A stretch of 64,000 nucleotides of DNA from Planctomycetota bacterium (lineage in GTDB: Bacteria > Planctomycetota > Phycisphaerae > UBA1845 > UTPLA1), in NCBI GenBank assembly GCA_016235815.1, contig JACRIM010000052.1, positions 1 to 64,000 of the forward strand, read 5' to 3'. The notes beneath the pieces were generated by a model. The model was not told the DNA's origin. It made no database searches and was given only the letters and a program-made list of their open reading frames with translations. Below are positions 17,985 through 26,497 of the stretch, one piece after another. A program made the translations under genes and the position numbers. Positions within the stretch are counted from its first letter, which is position 1. Each line of letters starts with the position of its first letter.

Positions 17985-19571
17985 ATGGCGCAGCGCTACG
18001 ACATCATCATCATCGGCACTGGCGCCGGCGGCGGCACGCTCGCTGCCAAGCTGGCCCCGTCGGGAAAGCAAATTCTCCTTCTTGAGCGCGGCGAGTATGT
18101 TCCGCGTGAGAAAGACAACTGGAACACGCGGGCCGTCAACGTCGAGGGGAAGTACAACACAAAGGAAATCTGGCGCGACAGCGCCGGTCGAGAACTTCAT
18201 CCGCACACCAATTATTACGTCGGTGGCAACACCAAATTCTACGGCGCGGCCCTCTTTCGCCTGCGCAAGAGCGACTTCGACGAGATTCGCCATCACGGTG
18301 GGACCTCACCCGCCTGGCCCATCGCTTACGAAGACATAGAGCCTTATTACACGGCCGCCGAGCGGATGTACCACGTTCACGGTCTGCGCGGGGAAGACCC
18401 GACCGAGCCGCCCTCGCGAGAACCTTATCCGCATCCGCCGGTGAGCCACGAACCGCGCATTCAGCATTTGCACGACGACCTCGTTGCCCTCGGGCTGAAG
18501 CCGTTTCACGTGCCCCTCGGCATCATGCTCGACGAGAAGAATCCGCGCACCAGCAAGTGCATCCGCTGCGAAACCTGCGATGGACATCCCTGTCTCGTTC
18601 ATGCCAAGGCGGATGCCCAGGTTTGCGGTGTTGACCCGGCCCTGGCGCATCCCAACGTCACACTGGTGACGGGCGCGATGGTTCAGCGATTGGAACCCAG
18701 CGCATCGGGCCGGGAAGTGACCGAAGTCGTGGTGAGTCGGGGAGCCACGGAGGAGCGCTACCGCGGCGACATCGTGGTCCTGTCCTGTGGTGCAATCAAC
18801 TCGGCTGCACTGCTGCTGCGCTCGCGCAACCAAAAGCACCCCAATGGCCTGGCGAACGCCTCCGACGTCGTGGGACGACACTACATGGGCCACATCAATT
18901 CGATCCAGATGGCTCTCTCAAAGTGCCCGAATCCCACGGTCTTCCAGAAGACGCTGGCCATCAACGACTTCTACGGCCCGTCCAGCGAATGGGATTTCCC
19001 GATGGGTCACATCTCCTTCGTCGGAAAGCTTGACGGAGACACGCTTCGGGCCGGCGCGCCCGCGTTGGTTCCTGGCTGGACGCTCGACAAAATGGCGCGA
19101 CACTCCCTCGACTTCTGGTTGACCAGCGAAGACCTGCCCGATCCTGACAATCGCGTCACGATCGATGCGCAGGGCAACCTGGTCCTCGGCTACACGCCCA
19201 ACAACGAGGAGGGCCACAAGCGTCTGATTGCAAAGCTCAAGGACCTGATGAAGCAGACCTCCAAGTGCGGGGTTCATGGTCACGACTGCCATCAGGGATT
19301 GCTCACGCGCTCGCTCTGGGTCGGGCAGCGAATTCCGCTGGCTGGTGTGGCGCATCAATGTGGAACGATTCGATTCGGACGCGACCCGAAGTCATCCGCG
19401 CTTGACACGAACTGCAAGGCCCACGAATTGGATAATCTCTACATCGTCGACGCCAGCTTTTTCCCGTCCAGCGGCGCCGTGAACCCGGCGCTGACCATCA
19501 TGGCCAATGCCCTTCGCGTGGGAGATCATCTGTTGAACAGGCTTGGAAGTTCCACGCCTGACCGATCGTGA
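17985..19571 (+). CDS. GMC-family FAD oxidoreductase
   Basis: A 528-residue flavoenzyme; the ATG at 17985 directly precedes the dinucleotide-binding motif IIIGTGAGGGTLAAKLA and the ERGEY sugar-contact end. A cysteine-rich loop follows (CIRCETCDGHPC, about residues 186-197). The C-terminal catalytic region contains GVAHQCGTIRFG with the active-site histidine, then SSGAVNPALTIMANALR with the paired asparagine. Relatives oxidise alcohols or sugars (glucose, gluconate, choline). There is no obvious Tat signal, so it is probably cytoplasmic. Its place after glucosidase and SDR genes supports a sugar or polyol substrate. Confidence 0.9.
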   Translation: MAQRYDIIIIGTGAGGGTLAAKLAPSGKQILLLERGEYVPREKDNWNTRAVNVEGKYNTKEIWRDSAGRELHPHTNYYVGGNTKFYGAALFRLRKSDFDEIRHHGGTSPAWPIAYEDIEPYYTAAERMYHVHGLRGEDPTEPPSREPYPHPPVSHEPRIQHLHDDLVALGLKPFHVPLGIMLDEKNPRTSKCIRCETCDGHPCLVHAKADAQVCGVDPALAHPNVTLVTGAMVQRLEPSASGREVTEVVVSRGATEERYRGDIVVLSCGAINSAALLLRSRNQKHPNGLANASDVVGRHYMGHINSIQMALSKCPNPTVFQKTLAINDFYGPSSEWDFPMGHISFVGKLDGDTLRAGAPALVPGWTLDKMARHSLDFWLTSEDLPDPDNRVTIDAQGNLVLGYTPNNEEGHKRLIAKLKDLMKQTSKCGVHGHDCHQGLLTRSLWVGQRIPLAGVAHQCGTIRFGRDPKSSALDTNCKAHELDNLYIVDASFFPSSGAVNPALTIMANALRVGDHLLNRLGSSTPDRS

Positions 19572-19599
19572 GTATTCTCGGGGATTGCACTCTCGATTC

Positions 19600-21573
19600 A
19601 TGGGTCTGCCGGGGTACAATCTCGCGGTGGACACATCCCACGAGTTGCTGATCGACACAAAGGAACTGACCGCCCTGCGCGCTATCGTCGAGGGCACGGC
19701 CGGAACCGCCGGCGAGGCGTTCTTTCAGACGCTTGTGCGTCATCTGGCCGACGCAGTCGGGACGAAATACGCCTTCATCGCCGAGTTTCTTGGCTCGACG
19801 CAGCCCTCGAAGGAAGGCGAGAATAAGTCAAAACAGGCGGGCCGGGCTCGAACGATCGCATTCTGGTTCAAGGATGCAATTGTCGACAATGTCGAGTGGG
19901 ATCTGCACGGCACACCCTGCGAGGACGTCGTTGCGGGCAGCGAGTGTCATCACCCCTCGGGCGTCAGCCAGAAATTCCCCGGCGATGAACCACTCGTGCA
20001 GATGGGAGTCGAAAGTTATCTCGGCGTCCCTTTGCGCGACGTTGACGGCCGCACGCTCGGTCACATGGCGGTATTTGACGATCGGCCCATGCCGGCCGAA
20101 CCCCGCAAACTGTACATCTTCAAGATCTTCGCCGCGCGGGCCGCAGCCGAGTTGATGCGTTTGAAATCCGAGCAGCAACTGCGCGAAAGCGAGGCCCGCT
20201 TTCGCGATCTGTTTGACGAAGCGCCGATCGCCTACGTCAATGAAGGACTCGATTCAAGGTTCATCAGTGCCAACCATGCCGCGATGAAAATTCTCGGCAT
20301 CACGCCTGATCAAGTCGCCGGTACGGTCGGTATGTCGTTCATTCCCGACACGCCCGAAGCGCAGCGGCGCGTGAAGGAGGCGTTCGAGTCGATCAACCGC
20401 GGAACGAATACCAGCGGCGTCGTGCTGGAGCTGCGCCGCCGCGATAACGGAAAACCCATCTGGATTCAGTGGTGGTCCAAGCCCGATCCGGGCGGCCAGT
20501 ACACCCGCACCATGTTTGTGGACATCACTGAACGCGTGCTGCTGGAGCAGGAGCAGGCACGACTGCGGGCACAAAATATCTACCTTCAGGAAGAAATCAA
20601 GTCCGTACACAACTTTGATGAGATCGTCGGACGAAGCGCCGCTCTGAACAGCGTCCTGGAACACGTGCGGCGCGTCGCTCCGACCGATTCGACCGTCTTG
20701 ATTACCGGCGAAACAGGCACCGGCAAGGAGTTGATTGCCCGGGCGATTCACTCAGCCAGCGGCCGGCGCGACAAACCGCTCATCAAGGTGAATTGCGCAG
20801 CGCTGCCCACGGGGCTGGTGGAGAGCGAACTCTTCGGACATGAAAAGGGCGCATTCAGCGGCGCAATCGCCAAACGCATCGGCCGATTCGAACTCGCCAA
20901 CGGCGGGACGATCTTCCTCGACGAAATCGGCGAAGTGCCGCCGGACGTGCAGGTCAAGCTGCTTCGCGTCCTCCAGGAGCGCGAGTTCGAACGCGTCGGC
21001 GGAAATGCACCGATCCAGACGGACGTCCGCGTCATCGCCGCAACAAATCGCGATCTGCTTGCGGTTTCGAAGGATGGCAAATTCCGGGCCGATTTATACT
21101 ATCGGCTGAATGTGTTTCCGGTTCATCTGCCGCCACTCCGTGAACGCGCCGACGACATCCCGCTGCTCGTTCAGTTCCTGCTCCGGAAGTTCACGGCGCG
21201 AATCGGTAAACGCATCGAAAGGGTGTCAGACGAGACGATGAGGCGCTTCGTGGCCTACCCGTGGCCTGGAAATATTCGTGAGTTGGAGAACATCGTCGAG
21301 CGAGCCGTCATCCTGGCGAATTCCGATGTGCTTGATATCGCCCCATCAACACTTACTACATCCGCCACCTTCTCATCGCCTACGTCGACTCACGCTCCGC
21401 CGATGAGCTTGGAAACCGTGGAACGCGAGCACATCGTGGCGGCACTGCGTAACTCGAACTGGGTGATCGATGGACCGTCGGGCGCCGCAAAAACCCTGAA
21501 CATCCACCCCAATACTCTCCGAAGTCGCCTCAAGAAGCTTGGCATCAACCGACCTGCCCACGACGGTTCGTAG
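19600..21573 (+). CDS. Sigma-54-dependent transcriptional activator (GAF-PAS-AAA-Fis)
   Basis: A 657-residue enhancer-binding protein from the ATG at 19600; an ATG at 19543 overlaps the GMC gene. Domains in order: GAF (about 15-185), PAS (about 195-320, RFRDLFDEAPIAYVNEGLDS), a linker, then the AAA+ domain with Walker A GETGTGKE near 370 and the sigma-54 contact loop as GAFSGA at 417-422 (consensus GAFTGA). It ends with a Fis-type helix-turn-helix near 605-650 (AAKTLNIHPNTLRSRLKKLG). It has no receiver domain, so it senses a ligand or redox signal through GAF/PAS. A sigma-54 promoter lies just downstream. Confidence 0.94.
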   Translation: MGLPGYNLAVDTSHELLIDTKELTALRAIVEGTAGTAGEAFFQTLVRHLADAVGTKYAFIAEFLGSTQPSKEGENKSKQAGRARTIAFWFKDAIVDNVEWDLHGTPCEDVVAGSECHHPSGVSQKFPGDEPLVQMGVESYLGVPLRDVDGRTLGHMAVFDDRPMPAEPRKLYIFKIFAARAAAELMRLKSEQQLRESEARFRDLFDEAPIAYVNEGLDSRFISANHAAMKILGITPDQVAGTVGMSFIPDTPEAQRRVKEAFESINRGTNTSGVVLELRRRDNGKPIWIQWWSKPDPGGQYTRTMFVDITERVLLEQEQARLRAQNIYLQEEIKSVHNFDEIVGRSAALNSVLEHVRRVAPTDSTVLITGETGTGKELIARAIHSASGRRDKPLIKVNCAALPTGLVESELFGHEKGAFSGAIAKRIGRFELANGGTIFLDEIGEVPPDVQVKLLRVLQEREFERVGGNAPIQTDVRVIAATNRDLLAVSKDGKFRADLYYRLNVFPVHLPPLRERADDIPLLVQFLLRKFTARIGKRIERVSDETMRRFVAYPWPGNIRELENIVERAVILANSDVLDIAPSTLTTSATFSSPTSTHAPPMSLETVEREHIVAALRNSNWVIDGPSGAAKTLNIHPNTLRSRLKKLGINRPAHDGS

Positions 21574-21577
21574 GCGC

Positions 21578-21591
21578 CACGACCGGTCGTG
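21578..21591. promoter_or_regulatory. Perfect 14-bp palindrome, candidate upstream activating site
   Basis: CACGACCGGTCGTG is fully self-complementary and begins five bases after the stop codon of the sigma-54 activator gene. It lies about 110-120 bases upstream of the sigma-54 promoter at 21701, a usual enhancer distance. A related CACGACGGTTCG sits at 21559-21570 inside the gene end, so there may be two half-conserved sites. Binding by the Fis-type HTH of the neighbouring activator is inferred. Confidence 0.55.
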
Positions 21592-21700
21592 AGCACCTGA
21601 GTTCTCCGTCGTGGTTGATACCGGCTAGACGAGTCGATCGTCCGTTTCTAAGTACTGTTTCTGCCACACGTTATGCGATTCTGAAACTCCTGCCTCCTCA

Positions 21701-21716
21701 TGGCACGGCGAATGCT
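21701..21716 (+). promoter_or_regulatory. Sigma-54 (-24/-12) promoter
   Basis: The sequence TGGCACG-GCGA-ATGCT fits the consensus TGGCACG-N4-TTGCW with one mismatch (A for the first T of the -12 element) and exact GG-N10-GC spacing. A start site near 21727 would leave a short leader containing AAGGAG at 21733-21738 before the STAS ATG at 21745. The activator gene is directly upstream. Confidence 0.8.
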
Positions 21717-21744
21717 TTTGGTCGTCGCACCAAAGGAGTTCGCA

Positions 21745-22011
21745 ATGCTCAGGATCACTCGTTTCGCGAAAGACGGAACCACATGGCTGCGTCTCGAAGG
21801 CAAGCTCATGGGGCCGTGGGTGGAGCACGTCCGGACGACGGTCGACCAGGAAACAGCGCGATGCAACTGCATTCACTTCGACTTGTCTGAACTCACATTT
21901 GTCGATGCGGCTGGCCTGCTGCTGCTTCGAGAGCTGTCAAGCTGCGGCCACGACCTGTCCCTTCGCTCCAATTTCGTCACCGAGCTGCTTCGTGCGGAGA
22001 TTCACCCATGA
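21745..22011 (+). CDS. STAS-domain protein (anti-anti-sigma-like)
   Basis: An 88-residue single STAS domain. The ATG at 21745 follows a strong AAGGAG at seven bases. The SpoIIAA-like core is visible in IHFDLSELTFVDAAGLLLL, where the position of the usual phosphorylatable Ser (D-S-x-G) is occupied by Ala in VDAAGL. If so, phospho-control would be lost. It is transcribed from the sigma-54 promoter and overlaps the ECF gene by four bases, so the two are coupled. A regulatory partner is not evident. Confidence 0.82.
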   Translation: MLRITRFAKDGTTWLRLEGKLMGPWVEHVRTTVDQETARCNCIHFDLSELTFVDAAGLLLLRELSSCGHDLSLRSNFVTELLRAEIHP

Positions 22012-22661
22012 TCATGCAAACCTACAACGGGCGCAGCCGCGAGGCCTCGTGCGATCTGGAATTTGAAGAATCCGAATTGCTGCAGGCACTTCGGGCCGGC
22101 GAAGAGCCGGCATACGAGCGATTTGTGCGCCAATACGGCGGCGCCATGCAGGCAGTCGCGCGGCGGTTTCTTCGATGCGAACAGGACGCAGCCGACGCGG
22201 TCCAGGAGGCGTTTCTCTCCGCGTTTCGATCGATTCGCGGATTCGCCGGCGATTCAAAAATCGGCACCTGGCTTCATCGCATCGTTGTCAATGCGTGTCT
22301 GATGAAGCTTCGTGCCGGGAAGAGCAGACCTGTCGTCTCGATCGAAAGCCTGTTGCCATCGTTTGATGAAACAGGGCACCACGCGAACCGAATCAGTGAT
22401 TGGAATGTGCCATCGCACCGACTCGAAGCGGACGAACTCCGCGCGACAGTTCGACGTTGTATTGACGAACTTCCGGACCCATTTCGCGTCGTGCTTCTCT
22501 TGCGTGATATCGAAGAACTGAACACGCAGGAGACTGCGGAGCGACTCAGAATCAGCGAGCCTGCCGTGAAAGTGCGATTGCATCGCGCCCGACAGGCGCT
22601 GCGGACGCTTCTTGATCCGACCCTCCGAGCCGATCGGGAGCACGGCAGGGCTGCTCGATGA
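22008..22661 (+). CDS. ECF-type RNA polymerase sigma factor
   Basis: A 217-residue protein with the two domains of ECF sigma factors. Region 2 is at about 25-95 (YERFVRQYGGAMQAVARRFL, DAADAVQEAFLSAFRSIRGF, IGTWLHRIVVNACLM). Region 4 is at about 145-200 (LPDPFRVVLLLRDIEELNTQ, RISEPAVKVRLHRARQALR). It is translationally coupled to the STAS gene and placed under a sigma-54 promoter, so one alternative sigma factor appears to control another. The zf-HC2 anti-sigma gene at 13786-14031 is the likeliest partner within the island, though not adjacent. It is the last gene before the right repeat. Confidence 0.92.
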   Translation: MIMQTYNGRSREASCDLEFEESELLQALRAGEEPAYERFVRQYGGAMQAVARRFLRCEQDAADAVQEAFLSAFRSIRGFAGDSKIGTWLHRIVVNACLMKLRAGKSRPVVSIESLLPSFDETGHHANRISDWNVPSHRLEADELRATVRRCIDELPDPFRVVLLLRDIEELNTQETAERLRISEPAVKVRLHRARQALRTLLDPTLRADREHGRAAR

Positions 22662-23310
22662 CGATGTCGCTGATTTTGCCATTTCTCACCTATGCAGGGT
22701 CGCTTGCCATGATGACATTCTTACCACCAACAGTTGCGTCAAAGTTGCGTCAGAGTCACTCTGAAGACACCCCGGAAAACAGTCCCGAGTCAGTTCGGAT
22801 TTAGTGACGCGCCCGCTCGCCGCTTCGATCGTTACTGCTTATTTGGCAGTTGGTTAGCTTCGGCCCCCGGTGGATTCTCAAGCGGGACGTCGTGGGTTCG
22901 AATCCCATCGCCCGCTGTTTCCTTGTCTTCCATCGGTTTACGATTCTCGCGCGAGCATTGCTGCATAGGCAATGCCAGGCGAAGACCGTGTTTGCGGGCC
23001 GATGAGCGTTGTTCATGACCGTCGGCTTGGCGACGGTGAGTTGGTCAAAGGGTGGTCGAATAGAATGCGAGTGCGGCAGGTGTCGCAACCGTGACAGCTA
23101 TTCGGCGGGATCATTACCGAATGACAATAAGGTAGGCCGTTTGCCAAGCCCCGCGGCGTCGTTTTGACTCGAGAACAGAGGCTCACGTGTTAAAAGGAAA
23201 TAAGCATAATGGAATTGAGTTAATACCGTGACGTGGTTTATCCGACTGTCGGCGACTTCAAGCCTTTCCGGCTGAGAGGCATACGTTCCGAAATTGCGTG
23301 AAACACCGCC
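22662..23310. other. Non-coding right end of the island and junction
   Basis: No gene is supported. The stretch holds the displaced tRNA-Gly 3' half (22875-22919) and, about 125 bases left of it, two direct copies of GTTGCGTCA (22733-22741 and 22744-22752) that might be recombinase arm sites. A minus-strand frame over the repeat begins MGFEPTTSRL, the well-known artefact of antisense tRNA sequence. From 22920 to 23310 I see nothing recognisable. Confidence 0.6.
22875..22919 (+). repeat. Putative attR: displaced tRNA-Gly 3' half
   Basis: This copy matches 2263-2307 at 43 of 45 bases, with 35 identical bases at 22885-22919. Upstream of it there is no acceptor or D arm, so this is a fragment and not a second tRNA gene. 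It is in the same orientation as the intact tRNA. Confidence 0.8.
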
Positions 23311-26300
23311 CTATGGAGTGGACGGCCCGTCTTCGCGAGGCGTCGTGACGCCGGCAGCGCCGCTTCGGGCTTCGTGGATTCTGGCGAGTTGCTGGGCGAC
23401 GTTGCGTGTCGTGGGGTGCTGCGGACCGAGCGTCTTCGTTAGGTCTTCCATCGCTACCGTAAGGTGCACCAGTGCTTCGTCGAGGCGGCCGGCCTCGACC
23501 AGTGCTTTTCCAAGCGTTGCCCGCAGGGTAGTTCGATATACGTGCCCGTGCGGCAGCTTGTCACCGGCCAGGGTGACGGCGTCGCTCAGAATTGAGATCG
23601 CGTCGTCAATACGGCCTCGATGGGCCAGGGTTTCTCCGGTAGTGTTTGTAATGAGAAATGTGAGTGGGTGGGCCGGGCCGAAGGTCTCGCGGCTGGCGGA
23701 AAGGGCTTGAAGGGCCAAAGGCTCGGCCTCTTCAAAACGTTCGCGAGCGAGAAGGGCCTTCACGAGATTATTCATGGATAGAAGGGTATCGGCATGCGAC
23801 GGACCGAGCAGGCGTTGCCGCAGTTCCAACACATGCCGCAGCGTTGCCTCGGCTTCGATCTGACGCGGTCCGCCATTAGCAACGTGGAGATTGGCAAGGC
23901 TGCTCATCGTGGTCAGCGTTTGGGGATGTTCGTCACCCAGAAGTCGGCGTCGAACCTCGAGGACATGGCGATACAATTCCTCAGCCTCGGCCGCATTACC
24001 CTTTTGGAACAACAGATTTCCAAGGTTGTTCAGCCAACTCAGCGTGTCGGCATTTTCGTCACCCAGCAGGGCACGTCCTTGTTCGACTGCCTTCCGCGCC
24101 AGTGGCTCGGCATCGGCCACACGGCCCTGCTCCGACAACAGCACGGATAGATTGTTGGTCGTGACAATGGTGTCAAAGTGATCCGGTCCCAGCCTGCGAT
24201 TCATGGCGTCGAGTGTTTCACGCAACGTGGCTTCAGCTTCCGCAAGCTTGCCTTGCGCCTGGAGGAGGCGACCGTAGCTGTTCTTGTTCCGAAGCGTGTC
24301 AGGGTGATCCGGCCCGAGAACTTCGTGTGTCAACCGCACCAGTTCGTCATACACCGGCGCTGCTTCATCGAGCTTTCCGCGCGCCTTGAGCAACCTGGCA
24401 AGATAGTTCATCGTGCCCAGGGTGAGTGGCGAACGGTCGCCCAAGACCCGCCGCTGAATCGTCAGGATGGCGCGATATTCGGCTTCAGCTTCGTCAACCT
24501 GGCCCATCTCCTGCCGGATCGCGGCGAGTATTTTCCGCGTGATGAGTGTCGACTCGTTCTCCTCCCCCAGAACTCGGCGCGATCGTTCGAGTGCTTCTTC
24601 CAAAAGGACCTTTGCTTCGGCGTGCTTGCTCCGCTTACGCAGAAGATTTGCAAGGTTGTGCAACACATCAATGGCGAAGGAACTATCCGGACCTTGTACC
24701 CGCCGTACGGTATCGAGGCACTCCCGGAAAAGCGCTTCGGCCTCGTCATAACGGCTTTGGTCTTCAAAAGCCGTCGCCAGTCCGTTCTGTGCTACCAGGG
24801 TATCGGAGTGATCTACTCCGAGGGCGCGCACGGCGAGATCAAAGCCGGCGCGATAGCTGCGCTCGGCTTCTTTTGCGTGACCGAGCGAGAGATAGGTCTG
24901 ACCAATGGTGCTATGCATGGCGACGGCGACCTGCGGCTCCTGGGTCAGTTGCTCGTCCACGCGGCCGGCCGCGGTGTCGAGTATTTCGCGAACCGTTACT
25001 TCCTTTCCTTGCGAGGTATTGGGGTCGGCTGCGGCGAGTGTGTCCCGCAGGAAGCTCGTGGTGATTTCCGCTTTGCGCGCTTCGAGTTGTGCTTTGCGAT
25101 AAAGGATACCAAGTGCAATTGCTGAAACAGTGAGCACGAAAATAAACGCGGCGGCCACCCCGGCCTGCACGCGATATCGCCGAAGTGTTTTGCGCAGGAC
25201 GTACAAACCGCTGTCGCGCTTGGCCTCGATGGCCTCGCCGCCGAGGTATCGCTGCACGTCACTGGCCACCTGACCGGCTGTTTGGTAGCGCCGCTCGGGA
25301 TCCTTGTGAAGGCATTTGAGCGTTATTGTCGCCACTTCTTCATCAATGGCGGGGTTGTGGCGGCGCGGGTCGACCGGTGGTTCTCGCACGATGTGATCGA
25401 GCACTTCACGAGACGTGCCGGTCACATCATACGGCAGGTTACGGGTTAGAATCCGATACAAAACCACACCGAGTGAGTAAACATCCGAACGCATGTCGAC
25501 CTTGTCGGGCCGTCCTTCGGCCTGCTCGGGGCTGCACCACGGGAGTGATCCGATGAACTGTCCGGCAATCGTGACGTCCGGCAGGCCATCGGAAAGCTTG
25601 GCGAGACCGAAGTCGAGAACGTGCGGCCGGCCCGAATCGTCGACGCGGATGTTTGAGGGCTTGATGTCTCGATGAATGATGCCGCGCAGATGTGCTGAAT
25701 TAACCGCCTGGCAGATGGAATGAAATAGTTGAAGGATAGTTCGGATGTTCGTGCGAGTTTCGCCTGGTGCGATTCGACCCGATTTCGATGCGTGCTCCCA
25801 TTGGCCGTCAACATACGTATCCAACGCGGAGCCGGGGATGTAATCCATCACGAAATAATGGCGGCCATTGACGATGCCACTCTCGTGGATCGTCACGATG
25901 TTAGGATGGTTCAAGCCGGCGAGGATTTTAACTTCGCGCTGAAAGCGCGCCCGCTCGCCTGGACCCGAAAACGGCCCTTCATGCATAACTTTGATGGCCA
26001 CATCGCGCTGGGTGAACTTCTGGACTGCTCGATACACCACGCCCTGGCCACCACGGTGAATCTCCCCGCGGACCTCGTATCCCGCCAGTGAATAGGTAGA
26101 CGGAGCCGAGGACTCGCCTTCGTCGATCCGTCCGGTCGAACCGAGTGCCCAACCCTTGCTCGATCGGCCGGCACGCCGTCGCGCTGCCTCGACGATTTGC
26201 AACTCACCCAGGAGTTCTCGAAGGCCAGGCATCAGTTCCGGATGCGCGCTGATAATGGCCTCGTCGGTTAGGTCTTCGCCCTTCAACCGACGGGCGATGG

Positions 26301-26376
26301 CGTCTTCAATGACGGGCAAAAGCCGGGCGTGTCGACCATCGGGCGCTTCACCGATCGAAGAGGATCTGCGCGACAT
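23311..26376 (-). CDS. Ser/Thr protein kinase with membrane anchor and long TPR tail
   Basis: A 1021-residue protein from the ATG at 26376. A short N-terminal region is followed by a Hanks-type kinase domain (about 95-365) with GEIHRGGQGVVYRAV, VAIKVM, IIHRDIKPSNIRVD, VLDFGLAKL and a truncated APE equivalent (WCSPEQAEG), so it should be catalytically active. A single membrane helix lies near 415-435 (VAAAFIFVLTVSAIALGILY). The remaining 580 residues are kinesin-light-chain-like TPR repeats of about 42 residues (ADPNTSQGKEVTVREIL linker first). It sits 121 bases downstream of an ECF sigma gene on the same strand, a planctomycete arrangement in which the kinase is thought to act on the sigma factor. 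Confidence 0.93.
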   Translation of the reverse strand: MSRRSSSIGEAPDGRHARLLPVIEDAIARRLKGEDLTDEAIISAHPELMPGLRELLGELQIVEAARRRAGRSSKGWALGSTGRIDEGESSAPSTYSLAGYEVRGEIHRGGQGVVYRAVQKFTQRDVAIKVMHEGPFSGPGERARFQREVKILAGLNHPNIVTIHESGIVNGRHYFVMDYIPGSALDTYVDGQWEHASKSGRIAPGETRTNIRTILQLFHSICQAVNSAHLRGIIHRDIKPSNIRVDDSGRPHVLDFGLAKLSDGLPDVTIAGQFIGSLPWCSPEQAEGRPDKVDMRSDVYSLGVVLYRILTRNLPYDVTGTSREVLDHIVREPPVDPRRHNPAIDEEVATITLKCLHKDPERRYQTAGQVASDVQRYLGGEAIEAKRDSGLYVLRKTLRRYRVQAGVAAAFIFVLTVSAIALGILYRKAQLEARKAEITTSFLRDTLAAADPNTSQGKEVTVREILDTAAGRVDEQLTQEPQVAVAMHSTIGQTYLSLGHAKEAERSYRAGFDLAVRALGVDHSDTLVAQNGLATAFEDQSRYDEAEALFRECLDTVRRVQGPDSSFAIDVLHNLANLLRKRSKHAEAKVLLEEALERSRRVLGEENESTLITRKILAAIRQEMGQVDEAEAEYRAILTIQRRVLGDRSPLTLGTMNYLARLLKARGKLDEAAPVYDELVRLTHEVLGPDHPDTLRNKNSYGRLLQAQGKLAEAEATLRETLDAMNRRLGPDHFDTIVTTNNLSVLLSEQGRVADAEPLARKAVEQGRALLGDENADTLSWLNNLGNLLFQKGNAAEAEELYRHVLEVRRRLLGDEHPQTLTTMSSLANLHVANGGPRQIEAEATLRHVLELRQRLLGPSHADTLLSMNNLVKALLARERFEEAEPLALQALSASRETFGPAHPLTFLITNTTGETLAHRGRIDDAISILSDAVTLAGDKLPHGHVYRTTLRATLGKALVEAGRLDEALVHLTVAMEDLTKTLGPQHPTTRNVAQQLARIHEARSGAAGVTTPREDGPSTP

Positions 26377-26497
26377 ACAGCAAACTCCCGGACCTGCCCA
26401 GCGCAAGCCGCCGGCCCAACTCCCTCTGATATCTAAACGTCCTGGAAGTAAGGCGCGCTCCAACCATTTTCTTAGTCAGCCGCCCGCCCGCTGCTGG

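Noticed and set aside
22801-23088. Minus-strand ORF containing MGFEPTTSRL, and a possible second tRNA
   Set aside because: It is antisense to the displaced tRNA fragment. No acceptor 5' arm or D arm is present, so it is not a second tRNA gene.
24178-25125. 315-residue plus-strand ORF inside the TPR kinase
   Set aside because: It is antisense to the TPR repeats, with no recognisable domain.
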